10,927 nt of DNA from Sporomusa sp. (GCA_029256645.1 JAQSXM010000079.1:1-10927); one strand, 5' to 3'; positions 1-7,176 are shown, counted from the first letter of the stretch. A program made the numbers and translations. Notes: generated from the letters alone by a model not told the origin.

Positions 1-179
1 TAATGATTCGGGGTATGACTTTGACAAACACGGGCATTACCTCAATACATCCCTCTAACTGTATTTATTTGGATAATGTGTTGCCTGAAGGCAAAGATGA
101 ACTTTTACAAACCCTTACCCGGGTTATAGATGGTAAAGATATTGCCCTGCTTCGTTCCCGGGCTATAGACAGGGTGTAA
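1..179 (+). CDS. C-terminal end of an unrecognised protein (cut by window edge)
   Basis: A reading frame is open from the left edge (first full codon at 3) to a TAA at 177-179, giving about 58 residues that end in ...LLRSRAIDRV. An ATG lies at position 3, but only two bases precede it, so I cannot tell whether it is a start or an internal Met; a longer gene running in from the left is more likely. I see no motif, membrane segment or family signature that I recognise, and no function is proposed. The strong terminator about 50 bases downstream supports this being the end of a real transcription unit. Confidence 0.5.
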   Translation, partial: MIRGMTLTNTGITSIHPSNCIYLDNVLPEGKDELLQTLTRVIDGKDIALLRSRAIDRV

Positions 180-230
180 GGCGTAAGGGAAAAAAGCACT
201 ATTCCCTTAAGGCAACAATACGATAGATTA

Positions 231-265
231 AATCAGGCTACCTGTCTGCCGGTAGCCTGATTTTT
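231..265 (+). terminator. Rho-independent terminator after the left-edge gene
   Basis: A perfect 12-bp stem (AATCAGGCTACC at 231-242 pairing with 251-262) encloses an 8-base loop and runs straight into a T tract at 261-265. It lies 51 bases past the stop of the left-edge gene and separates it from the amidohydrolase promoter. Confidence 0.9.
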
Positions 266-295
266 GTATGAGTATGTAAATATTGTGCAATTTTA

Positions 296-324
296 TTGAA
301 ATAGAAACTATATCAGCGTAAAAT
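296..324 (+). promoter_or_regulatory. Sigma-A-type promoter of the amidohydrolase gene
   Basis: TTGAAA (296-301) and TAAAAT (319-324) are separated by exactly 17 bases. Each hexamer differs from consensus at one position. The DNA just upstream is AT-rich, as an UP element would be. Transcription would start near 331, giving a leader of about 38 bases before the ATG at 369. Confidence 0.75.
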
Positions 325-368
325 TAAATCAATCAAGAAGTGTCTGAACAGCCAAGGAGACGTATTAC

Positions 369-1985
369 ATGATTATGCAACCTGACTTAATGATAGTTAA
401 TGCCCGCATTTGGACTGGTGAACCGGCAATGCCTTATGCTGAAGCTTTGGCTATAAAAGATGATTTGATTATCGCGATTGGCTCCAATGACCAGATTCGT
501 TCAATACAGGGTCGCCATACCAAGGTATTGGATGCTGCAGGCCATCAGGTTTTGCCGGGTTTTATTGATAATCATACCCACCTGATGGTGGGCGGATTTC
601 AGCTTCTGACACTTGACCTGCGTGCAGTGGAGAGTAAAGCTGAGTTTATTCAAGCCATTGCTGCCCGTGCTGCCCATATACCCCGGGGGCAGTGGATTAC
701 CGGCGGCGGCTGGAACAATGACCAATGGGCGCAGTCCCCGACGCCTGTGAAAGAATGGATTGATTCGTTTACACCACATATCCCTGTTTTCGTTACCCGC
801 AGTGATCTCCACATGGGTTTTGCTAATAGTGCGGCCCTCTGTTTAGCCGGAATTGGCCGGACAACGGCCAATCCCATGGGTGGAGCCATTGAGCGGGATC
901 CCTGGAGTGGCGAGCCTACCGGGATTCTTAAAGACAATGCGATGAAGCTTGTCCAGCAGTGTATGCCGACACCCTCTGAGCAACAGTATAACGAGGCCCT
1001 GGCGGCAGCTATGCAGCATGCAGCCAGGATGGGGATTACCTCAGTCCAGGATATTACAGCCTGGAGTGACTGGCATGACTGGGAGACTTTCCGGCGCTTC
1101 CAGCAGCAGCAAAAGCTTACCCTGCGGATTTATGCCCGCACTCAGATTACCGAGTGGGAGAAGCAAGTGGCCTTGCAGGAAGCGGGATTTTGCGGTGATG
1201 CCTGGCTGCGTTTCGGCGGGGTAAAAGGGTTTGTGGATGGTTCGCTGGGTTCAGGTACAGCGCTGATGTTTGAGCCATATGATGATCAGCCCGGAACGGC
1301 CGGTTTGCTGGCAGACCAGATGTACCCTGCGGGAATTATGCAAGAACGCATTGCTGCCGCCGATAAAGCCGGACTGCCTGTTTCGATACACGCGATTGGC
1401 GATCAAGCCAATCATCTGCTGCTTGATATCTTTGAGGCTGTCATTAAAGAAAATGGGCCGCGGGAGCGGCGGCTGCGGATTGAACACGCGCAGCACCTGC
1501 TGCCGGCTGATATTGCGCGGATGGCGCGGCTGGGCATTCTGGCTTCCGTGCAGCCAGGCCACGTTTACGAGGATGGGAGCTGGGCTAAAGGCCGTATTGG
1601 GGACCGGCGCTGCCAGATGGCCTATGCGTTTCGCTCGCTTTGGGATGCCGGGGTTGCCGTTTCTTTTGGCACTGACTGGCCTGTTGTGCCGCTAAACCCT
1701 TTTATGGGTATTTACACAGCGGTAACCCGCCAGACTCAGGCCGGCCAGTATCCTGACGGCTGGGTACCTGAGCAAAAACTATCTGTCGGCGAGTGTTTGC
1801 AGGCATACACCCGGGGAAGTGCCTATGCAGAATTTAGCGAAACTGCCAAGGGGACGCTGGGCATAGGAAAACTGGCTGATCTGATCCTGGTTTCCCAGGA
1901 TGTATTAACAGCTCAGCCGGAAAATATAGTAGAGACACGGGTAGTATGCACGATTGCCGGTGGCAAAATTATCTATCAGGAGTAG
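369..1985 (+). CDS. YtcJ-like metal-dependent amidohydrolase (Amidohydro_3 family)
   Basis: The 538-residue product is a probable cytoplasmic zinc/iron hydrolase of the amidohydrolase superfamily, branch YtcJ / N-substituted formamide deformylase. Visible metal-site elements in order are H69-x-H71 (PGFIDNHTHL), a likely bridging or carboxylated Lys286 (GGVKGFVDGSLGSG), His341 (SIHAIGD), His373 (IEHAQHL) and Asp436 (FGTDWP). N- and C-terminal stretches (about 1-60 and 480-538, ending TIAGGKIIY) form the small composite beta domain usual for these enzymes. Length is normal for the family and there is no signal peptide. The ATG at 369 has AAGGAGA at 354-360, eight bases away; the ATG at 375 is too far from it. 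The substrate cannot be read from sequence: the family covers amides, formamides and cyclic amides, and no neighbour narrows it. The gene stands alone behind its own promoter and ends one base from the opposing gene. Confidence 0.92.
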   Translation: MIMQPDLMIVNARIWTGEPAMPYAEALAIKDDLIIAIGSNDQIRSIQGRHTKVLDAAGHQVLPGFIDNHTHLMVGGFQLLTLDLRAVESKAEFIQAIAARAAHIPRGQWITGGGWNNDQWAQSPTPVKEWIDSFTPHIPVFVTRSDLHMGFANSAALCLAGIGRTTANPMGGAIERDPWSGEPTGILKDNAMKLVQQCMPTPSEQQYNEALAAAMQHAARMGITSVQDITAWSDWHDWETFRRFQQQQKLTLRIYARTQITEWEKQVALQEAGFCGDAWLRFGGVKGFVDGSLGSGTALMFEPYDDQPGTAGLLADQMYPAGIMQERIAAADKAGLPVSIHAIGDQANHLLLDIFEAVIKENGPRERRLRIEHAQHLLPADIARMARLGILASVQPGHVYEDGSWAKGRIGDRRCQMAYAFRSLWDAGVAVSFGTDWPVVPLNPFMGIYTAVTRQTQAGQYPDGWVPEQKLSVGECLQAYTRGSAYAEFSETAKGTLGIGKLADLILVSQDVLTAQPENIVETRVVCTIAGGKIIYQE

Positions 1986-1986
1986 T

Positions 1987-3159
1987 TCACCGCTTTACCC
2001 AGGCGTCGTTTTCATAGCCTCTGCTCTCCCAGTAGCCGATGTGTGGCTCCTGAATTAATTCGATGGCATTTAACCATTTGACGCCCTTATAGGCATACAT
2101 TTGGGGGATGAGTAACCGTGCCGGGCCACCCAGGTCAGAGGGAATGGGCTCTCCATCAATCAGCACGGCCACCATGACATCGTTCATCAATGCCTGCTCC
2201 AGGTTTAATGCACTTGTATAGACCCCGTCACCTGAATAGAATTTAACATACTGTGCGGTGGGTTGTAAGCCGGCCAGGGCCAGCAGCCGCGACAGCGGGA
2301 TTCCCTCAAAGGTACAATGGGTTACAGTCCAGCCGGTAATGCAATAAAAATCACTAACCTGCACCTGGCGCGGAATGTCGAGAAATTTTTCCCAGGTCAG
2401 AGTCAGGGGGGTATCAACTAAGCCAAAGACTCTAAATTGCCAGCCGGCTGAGGTAGTACAGGGAATCGGTGTAACGGTGAAGACCTCGAAGCTGCCTTTG
2501 TAACCGCCGCCAATGGGGGGCACTGAGCCGAGTGACGGCATCGGCTGCGGGTCCATTTGATTGCAGTCTTTGTATTTGCCCTTTACCCCGGGCAGCGTAG
2601 TATCCTGATTAAAAAGAAACCATTTAGCCAATACCAGGCCACTGAATAAGGCGCCGGCAGAAGCCGTCCATCGAATGAACACCCTTCTGCTGCTGATGAA
2701 ACCTTTATCGCCACTGTCCGATCCGTCCATGCCGGTCGCCCTTGTTATGGAAAACCAGCCGGTAACTGCGTGGTAGAGCACAGCAGGGATGCCTATTACT
2801 ACAAGCATTCTGTGCAGGCTGAGTGCTGAAATACCTGGTGAATTTTGCAAATCAGTATGTGTAAAGAGTAAAATACCGGTTAAGGCGATGCCTGCGGCCA
2901 GCGAAATTGCCGCCAGATTCAGCAATCTTCTGTTAAACTGGCCGGAGAGTTTGCCCCAGGTCTTTGCCAAAATAACGCAATAGGCAACGATCGTGAGACT
3001 AAATAAAACCCCGGCGAAAATGTGTAGGTCACGCACATAATCACGGAGAGCCGATAGTATTCCCCGCAAGAACTGACTGTATAAAATCAGGCCGGTAAGA
3101 ATTAACCCCAATGTCACCAGGCTGTGCAGGAAATGCAAGTCCACAATTTTTTTATTCAT
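1987..3159 (-). CDS. Membrane molybdopterin oxidoreductase: b-cytochrome-like N-terminus fused to sulfite-oxidase-fold domain
   Basis: The 390-residue product has two parts. Residues 1-140 hold four hydrophobic helices (about 11-31, 46-65, 79-99, 116-138) with His12, His46, His116 and His130 placed as possible b-heme ligands. After a polar linker comes S157-R158-R159-V-F-I and a fifth hydrophobic helix (about 165-184), which looks like a retained Tat signal anchor. Residues about 230-390 match the oxidoreductase molybdopterin-binding domain (MsrP/YedY, sulfite oxidase fold): DFYC273ITGW supplies the expected molybdenum-ligand Cys, followed by EGIPL and the late GGPARLLIP...YKGVKW signature. 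The active domain should face outside the membrane, exchanging electrons through the cytochrome part; the substrate is unknown. I chose the ATG at 3159 because GGAGG sits seven bases before it; an in-frame ATG 11 codons upstream (3192) has no such site. It converges on the amidohydrolase gene and is divergent from the acetyltransferase gene. Confidence 0.88.
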   Translation of the reverse strand: MNKKIVDLHFLHSLVTLGLILTGLILYSQFLRGILSALRDYVRDLHIFAGVLFSLTIVAYCVILAKTWGKLSGQFNRRLLNLAAISLAAGIALTGILLFTHTDLQNSPGISALSLHRMLVVIGIPAVLYHAVTGWFSITRATGMDGSDSGDKGFISSRRVFIRWTASAGALFSGLVLAKWFLFNQDTTLPGVKGKYKDCNQMDPQPMPSLGSVPPIGGGYKGSFEVFTVTPIPCTTSAGWQFRVFGLVDTPLTLTWEKFLDIPRQVQVSDFYCITGWTVTHCTFEGIPLSRLLALAGLQPTAQYVKFYSGDGVYTSALNLEQALMNDVMVAVLIDGEPIPSDLGGPARLLIPQMYAYKGVKWLNAIELIQEPHIGYWESRGYENDAWVKR

Positions 3160-3267
3160 AGCTATGCCTCCATATTTAGTTATCATTCCCAACTTTGTCG
3201 AGGTTATAGTGGGCAGGCCATTTATTGATAGTAAGGGAAAGTACCGGACAGATGGGAGGTGAACAAT

Positions 3268-3696
3268 TTGGGTTCATATACAATCCGGGAATTGCTGCCG
3301 GAGGATTATGAAGCTGCGTTTTCCCTGTGGCAAAAGACGCCGGGGATGGGGTTGAGTGAGGCTGATTCCCGGGAGAATATTGGCATGTTTCTAAGCCGGA
3401 ACCCGGGGATGAGCTTTGTTGCTGAAGCGGGGAATGAACTTATTGGTACCATACTATGCGGGCACGATGGGCGCCGGGGGATTTTTTACCACCTGACAGT
3501 CTGTCACGACTATCGGAAAAGGGGGATCGGCCGGGCGTTGGTAGAGTGTTGCCTGGTCAGGCTGAAAGCAGCCGGTATATTAAAATGTCATCTGTTTGTG
3601 CTGGCAGATAACAGCCAGGGGATGGCATTCTGGGAGAGCATGGGTTTTCAGGGAAGAGAGGATATTCATATTTACTCAAGAACTATTAACCAGTAG
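3268..3696 (+). CDS. GNAT family N-acetyltransferase (YpeA-like)
   Basis: The 142-residue product is a single GNAT domain that transfers acetyl from acetyl-CoA to an unidentified amine. The acetyl-CoA pyrophosphate loop is R83-K-R-G-I-G88, preceded by the beta-4 strand (FYHLTV). The late LFVLADNSQGMAFWESMGF segment is the usual motif B. The GHDGRRG stretch before the loop resembles the YpeA branch of E. coli. A GTG at 3259 would extend the frame by three codons, but it overlaps the ribosome binding site GGAGGTGA (3255-3262); that site is correctly placed for the TTG at 3268, which I take as the start. Only 38 bases separate it from the alcohol dehydrogenase gene and I see no terminator between, so the two may be co-transcribed. 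No convincing promoter was found in 3160-3258. Confidence 0.85.
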   Translation: MGSYTIRELLPEDYEAAFSLWQKTPGMGLSEADSRENIGMFLSRNPGMSFVAEAGNELIGTILCGHDGRRGIFYHLTVCHDYRKRGIGRALVECCLVRLKAAGILKCHLFVLADNSQGMAFWESMGFQGREDIHIYSRTINQ

Positions 3697-3734
3697 TGCT
3701 TAGGTTAGTGATATAAATTTCAGGGAGGTACGAA

Positions 3735-4898
3735 ATGATCAATTCTTTTGATTTTGTATTGCCAACAAAAATAAGATATGGTACCGGTATGGTCAGGGTA
3801 TTAGGGGAAGAATTGCGGTTATTACAAGCCCAAAAGGTCATGGTTATCACCGATAAAGGTCTTGTTCAGACCGGCCTGGTCAATAAGATTACCGACCTCA
3901 TCAAGTCAGCAGGGCTGTCTGTTAGCATTTATGATGAAATTGAGGCCAATCCCAAAGATTATAATGTGGAATTAGCAGCCGAAACCGCCAGAAAACAAGC
4001 GATTGACACCATTGTAGCTTTTGGTGGCGGCAGCCCGATTGATGCTGCCAAGGCAGTTGTCGTTCTCACTAAACAAGGCGGCCGCGTCAGAGATTATCAG
4101 GGTAAAGGAAAGATCAAGGATGATTGTATCCCTCTTATCACCATACCGACGACCGCCGGGACAGGCAGTGAGGTTACCTTTTCTTCAGTGATTACCGATA
4201 CTGCCGAAAAGTTTAAGTTTACAATTAAAAGTCCCGCCATTGCTGCCAAAGTAGCCATCATAGATCCCGAGCTTACGCTGACCGTTCCCCCGCTGGTTAC
4301 TGCCACCACCGGCATTGATGCACTAACCCATGCCATCGAAGGTTATACTGCCAATTGCACTGAACCAATCGCTGAAGCAGTGGGGTTGTATGCTGTTGAA
4401 TATATCCAGGGAAATATTGTTGAAGCAGTGAAAAACGGGGCAAATATTGAGGCCAGGGATAAGATGATGATGGGAAGCCTGTTAGCTGGCTTATCATTTA
4501 GTCACGCCGATGTAGCCTCAGTACATTGCATGGCAGAAGCACTGGGCAGCATGTATGATGCACCGCATGGGCTGTGCAATGCAATTTTATTGCCTTATGT
4601 CATGGAATTTAACCTGCCGGCGGCAGAATATAAATACGCCCGGGTCGCCAGAGCCATGGGGATTGACGAGAAAGATGACTGTACCGCAGCCAGAAAAGGC
4701 ATCGAATACATAAAAAGCTTATCACAGGAAATCGGCTTACCGGGGATTAAATCACTGAACATCAATAAGGAAGACTTTATTATTTTGGCTGAAATGTCGG
4801 TAAAAAATGGCTCTAATGATAGCAATCCAAGGAATATAACAAAAGCTGATTATGCAGGGTTATTTAATAAGGCATACAATGATTCCCTCATGAGTTGA
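3735..4898 (+). CDS. Iron-containing (group III) alcohol dehydrogenase
   Basis: The 387-residue product is an NAD(P)-dependent alcohol dehydrogenase of the iron-activated family (FucO, DhaT, AdhB-like), interconverting an alcohol and its aldehyde in the cytoplasm. The nucleotide-binding GGGS (97-100, followed by PID103) and the downstream TTAGTGSE segment are intact. All four metal ligands are in their usual places: Asp195 and His199 (GIDALTHAIE), His264 (VHCMAEALG) and His278 (APHGLCNA). Length is normal. GGGAGG at 3723-3728 lies six bases before the ATG. Substrate cannot be assigned: the family covers ethanol, butanol, 1,3-propanediol, lactaldehyde and others, and no microcompartment or diol/glycerol gene is adjacent. 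No terminator follows at once; the first good one is about 240 bases downstream. Confidence 0.93.
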   Translation: MINSFDFVLPTKIRYGTGMVRVLGEELRLLQAQKVMVITDKGLVQTGLVNKITDLIKSAGLSVSIYDEIEANPKDYNVELAAETARKQAIDTIVAFGGGSPIDAAKAVVVLTKQGGRVRDYQGKGKIKDDCIPLITIPTTAGTGSEVTFSSVITDTAEKFKFTIKSPAIAAKVAIIDPELTLTVPPLVTATTGIDALTHAIEGYTANCTEPIAEAVGLYAVEYIQGNIVEAVKNGANIEARDKMMMGSLLAGLSFSHADVASVHCMAEALGSMYDAPHGLCNAILLPYVMEFNLPAAEYKYARVARAMGIDEKDDCTAARKGIEYIKSLSQEIGLPGIKSLNINKEDFIILAEMSVKNGSNDSNPRNITKADYAGLFNKAYNDSLMS

Positions 4899-4953
4899 TC
4901 AAGTGATTCAAGTATATTTATTCATCTAAACGTGGAATTCAATATTGGCATCC

Positions 4954-5075
4954 TGGGAATATTATGCAAAAACATTCCCAAAGGTGAGTGTGCATAACAT
5001 ACTCATCGAATGACTCAGGAGAACCGTCCCCCTGAGTCATTCGGCTTAAAAGGCCCAACCTGCTATGAAGCCTTT
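4954..5075. repeat. Run of four small hairpins in the gene-free stretch after the alcohol dehydrogenase
   Basis: Four successive inverted repeats lie nearly end to end: TGGGAAT/ATTCCCA (4954-4960 with 4974-4980), TGAGTGTG/CATACTCA with one G-U pair (4985-4992 with 4998-5005), the 13-bp palindrome listed separately (5007-5019 with 5031-5043), and AAAGGC/GCCTTT (5049-5054 with 5070-5075). None is followed by a T tract, so they are not ordinary terminators. The block could be a folded non-coding element or a decayed mobile repeat. Confidence 0.45.
5007..5043. repeat. REP-like palindrome with GGGGACGGTTCTC core
   Basis: A perfect 13-bp stem (CGAATGACTCAGG with its complement at 5031-5043) encloses the loop AGAACCGTCCC. 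Read on the minus strand, the centre is GGGGACGGTTCTCCTGAGTC. From memory, palindromes with this core recur many times in Clostridia and Negativicutes genomes and are thought to be spread by IS200-like Y1 (RAYT) transposases. Only one copy is in this window and no transposase gene is present, so membership of that repeat family is an inference. Confidence 0.55.
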
Positions 5076-5121
5076 GGATACTAAAACTGATATCGATAAA
5101 AACAAATTGGAATAAAATTTC

Positions 5122-5189
5122 ATTTTCTGACACTGTAAAAAGACAATGCTAAGTCAATGTAGCATTGTCTTTTTACATTATCAGAAAGT
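5122..5189. terminator. Bidirectional rho-independent terminator (long hairpin)
   Basis: A perfect 17-bp stem (5135-5151 with 5160-5176) has an 8-base loop. It carries an A tract at 5137-5141 and a matching T tract at 5170-5174, so it can act in both directions. After a short mismatched bulge a further 7 bp pair (TTTCTGA 5124-5130 with TCAGAAA 5181-5187). It would end transcripts of the acetyltransferase/alcohol dehydrogenase unit and isolate the regulator gene downstream. Confidence 0.8.
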
Positions 5190-5405
5190 ATACCCCCCTG
5201 CTGATAATAAGTAAGAACGACTAAGGCTTCAGCCGGCGTCCTAAAGGGCTTGGCACATTGTTTAGAACTCTACTACGGAACCAACAGAGGCAGGAAGCGG
5301 TGTTTATTGCCGCAATGTACTCCGTATGATAAGATTAAGAAGAATGAAGTCAAAGGGCTGTAGTTATTTTAATAATCAGCAATAATCCTCAAGGTGGAAT
5401 ATTTT
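5190..5405 (+). other. Upstream region of the sigma-54 activator gene, no intact gene
   Basis: No gene with a credible start is present. One frame stays open for 50 codons from 5211 to a TAG at 5361-5363, but lacks ATG or GTG and has no ribosome binding site; it may be a remnant or chance. A TATGAT at 5325-5330 is a possible -10 box without a good -35. The AAGGTGG at 5391-5397 is the ribosome binding site of the next gene and selects the ATG at 5406. Confidence 0.4.
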
Positions 5406-6855
5406 ATGAAGAAAGCAATCTCCAATATTGCGCACATTCAACCTTTTGTGCAGGAATACGCGGAAACAATAACTGATGTCCTGGAATTGTATGTAACAAT
5501 TATTGATGAAGAATGTATCAGAATAGGCGGCACAGGTCCCTCATGCCGAAAGCATCGGCAGGCCGATACCCTACGGGTCGTTTTTTAGGCAGGTGCTTGC
5601 AAACGGTAAACCTGGCTTTATACATGATATAGTTAGTAAAAGTGCCTGCCAAAACTGTGATACCTCTGTTTGCTGCCAAGAACGTGCCACGATGGGCTTC
5701 CCGATTAGTAAGCAAGGTCAGACCGTCGGTGTTATTGGTGTTATTGCCTTTACTATCGAACAAAAAGAACGCCTAGAACGTAATTCAGCAAAGTTTCTTA
5801 CATTTCTCAGTCATATGAGCAGTCTGCTGGAAAGCAAGTTGCTTATGCTAGACGACCAATGGCGTCTGCAAAATCAGGTTCAAGAAGTACTGGAGACGGT
5901 AAACCAGACATATGCTTTAGGGAGCATGATTGGGCGGGATAAAAATTTTATCCAGCTATTACAAAAAGCTCAACAAGTGGCGATAAGTAACTCGACGATT
6001 CTAATACAGGGAGAAAGCGGTACTGGTAAGGATCTATTGGCCAAGGCTATTCATGAGGAAAGTGGGCGCAAAAATCAACCATTTGTGGTGGTGAATTGCC
6101 CCTCTATACCGGAGACTTTGTTGGAAAGTGAACTATTTGGTTATGAAGCAGGTGCATTCACAGGAGCTCATAAATCCGGTAAAAAAGGGAAATTTGAACT
6201 TGCGAATAAAGGTACAATATTTTTGGATGAGATTGGCGACCTTCCCTTGGTATTACAGCCAAAACTATTGCGAGTCATTCAGGAACGTTCGATAGAACGC
6301 ATTGCCGGTATACATCCATTGCCTATTGATGTGCGGATTATCGCTGCGACTAACAGAGATTTGGAAAAGATGGTGTGTGAAGGGAAGTTCCGTGAAGACT
6401 TGTATTATCGTCTGAATGTTATACCGTTGACTATTCCGCCGCTTCGCTTTCGATCGGTAGATATACCACTTTATATAGACTATTTCTTAGATAAGTTCAT
6501 GAAAACACTACAAAAAGGAACGCTTAAAATAGACGAACCACTCCGGCGCTGGCTTATGAATTATCATTGGCCTGGCAATGTAAGACAATTGGAACATGTG
6601 ATTGAGTATCTAGTAAATATTGCACAGGAAGCTGTTCTTACACTGCAGGAGCTTCCGTCTAACCTGATGACAGACGAAGGTCAGGTCGGCTTGGAAATCG
6701 GCCTTGAGCAACAATTGGCTGAATGTGAAAAGCAGCTGCTCAGAACATATATCCCACCTGGTGCAACCTTGACTGATAAAAAGCAAGTGGCAAAACGGCT
6801 TAAAATTAGTCTGGCAACTTTATATAGGAAACTGGAGAAATATCAACTTCAATAG
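5406..6855 (+). CDS. cdsR: CdsR-like sigma-54-dependent activator with Cys-rich sensor domain, frameshifted
   Basis: An enhancer-binding activator of sigma-54 RNA polymerase, split in two frames. Codons 1-44 (5406-5537, ending RIGGTG) continue in the +1 frame (PHAESIGRPIPYGSFF...), giving 482 residues once one base of CCC at 5538-5540 is skipped. Without that, the first frame ends at TAG 5586-5588 and the rest is open from GTG 5593. In corrected numbering, residues 1-130 are a GAF/PAS-like sensor with C81-x2-C84-x4-C89-C90 and a following E92. The AAA+ domain has Walker A GESGTGK (202-208), the sigma-54 contact loop GAFTGA (249-254), Walker B FLDE (272-275) and FREDLYYRLNV. A Fis-type helix-turn-helix fills about 458-482. 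AAGGTGG at 5391-5397 fixes the ATG at 5406, not the GTG at 5394. The next gene carries a sigma-54 promoter and encodes a cysteine desulfidase, as for C. difficile cdsR-cdsB; the symbol rests on that context. Everything except the frame break looks functional. Confidence 0.82.
5538..5540 (+). other. Frameshift point in the activator gene (CCC followed by T)
   Basis: Family-like sequence runs in one frame up to GGT at 5535-5537 and continues in the +1 frame from CCT at 5539. Removing one C from the CCC restores a single frame of 482 codons. CCC-T is also a quadruplet at which prolyl-tRNA can slip +1, but no stop codon or obvious stimulating element lies at the site. A mutation or sequence error is therefore the simpler reading. 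Confidence 0.75.
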
Positions 6856-7126
6856 TATCACAGTATGAGTTCTCAAAACTGATAATAGTTTCGCGAGAGT
6901 GCAAATGCCTAGTTTATATAAATCAATGACGATTTTCAATATTTTTATTCTTAACTTTGCGAAATATTATTGCCAACAGGGTATGCTGCAATCACCAAAC
7001 TTACAAAAAAACTGGACTCAAGCATTTCCTCAAAAATAGAAAAACTTAAGAAAAACCGGCTTTATGCTGCATCTTTACAACAGCAAAGCCGGTTTTTCAT
7101 GCTATAAGAGAGTATCGTGTGAAAAT
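6856..7126 (+). other. AT-rich region between the activator and desulfidase genes
   Basis: No gene is present. The last part holds the terminator at 7051-7097 and the DNA just before the sigma-54 promoter. The activator's binding sites should lie in this stretch, some 80-200 bases upstream of the promoter. The only hint I see is an inverted TTTCGC (near 6889, with its complement GCGAAA near 6959), which is too weak to call an operator. Confidence 0.35.
7051..7097. terminator. Rho-independent terminator, likely bidirectional, after the activator gene
   Basis: AAAAACCGGCTTT (7051-7063) pairs perfectly with 7085-7097, and an inner GCTG/CAGC (7066-7069 with 7081-7084) extends the stem. The flanks supply A5 on the left and T5 on the right. 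It ends about 30 bases before the sigma-54 promoter and so insulates the desulfidase gene from read-through, leaving it dependent on that promoter. Confidence 0.85.
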
Positions 7127-7143
7127 TTGGCGTGGTTTTTGCG
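7127..7143 (+). promoter_or_regulatory. Sigma-54 (-24/-12) promoter of the cysteine desulfidase gene
   Basis: TTGGCGTGGTTTTTGCG fits the sigma-54 consensus: the -24 GG is at 7129-7130 and the -12 GC at 7141-7142, with the required 12-base offset and the T run before GC. Transcription should start near 7154. An activator of exactly the right class is encoded next door, and the site lies upstream of the only credible start of the desulfidase gene. It therefore falls inside a 38-codon open extension of that gene, which argues against using the extension. Confidence 0.85.
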
Positions 7144-7176
7144 TATGCTTATGGCTAATTGGAGGTTTAGAGACAT

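Noticed and set aside
185..208. AAGGGAA/TTCCCTT hairpin after the left-edge gene
   Set aside because: Only 7 bp, with no T tract; the 12-bp hairpin just downstream is the real terminator.
1251..1562. Minus-strand open frame of 103 codons inside the amidohydrolase gene
   Set aside because: It overlaps a well-supported gene, has no recognisable motif, and behaves like the other shadow frames opposite coding DNA (for example 501-812, 9465-9821 and 10671-10892).
3160..3192. Longer N-terminus (11 codons) for the molybdenum-cytochrome fusion protein
   Set aside because: GGAGG lies seven bases before the ATG at 3159 and nothing comparable precedes 3192.
3259..3267. GTG start at 3259 for the acetyltransferase
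   Set aside because: This codon is part of the ribosome binding site GGAGGTGA; the TTG at 3268 is correctly spaced from it.
4939..5133. Minus-strand 64-codon frame in the gene-free interval
   Set aside because: It runs through the hairpin array, so its sequence is dictated by palindromes; no ribosome binding site or family signal is seen.
5250..5265. Sigma-54-like site TTGGCAC-N5-TTTAG upstream of the activator gene
   Set aside because: The -24 half is perfect, but the -12 half has AG instead of the essential GC, so autoregulation by sigma-54 cannot be supported.
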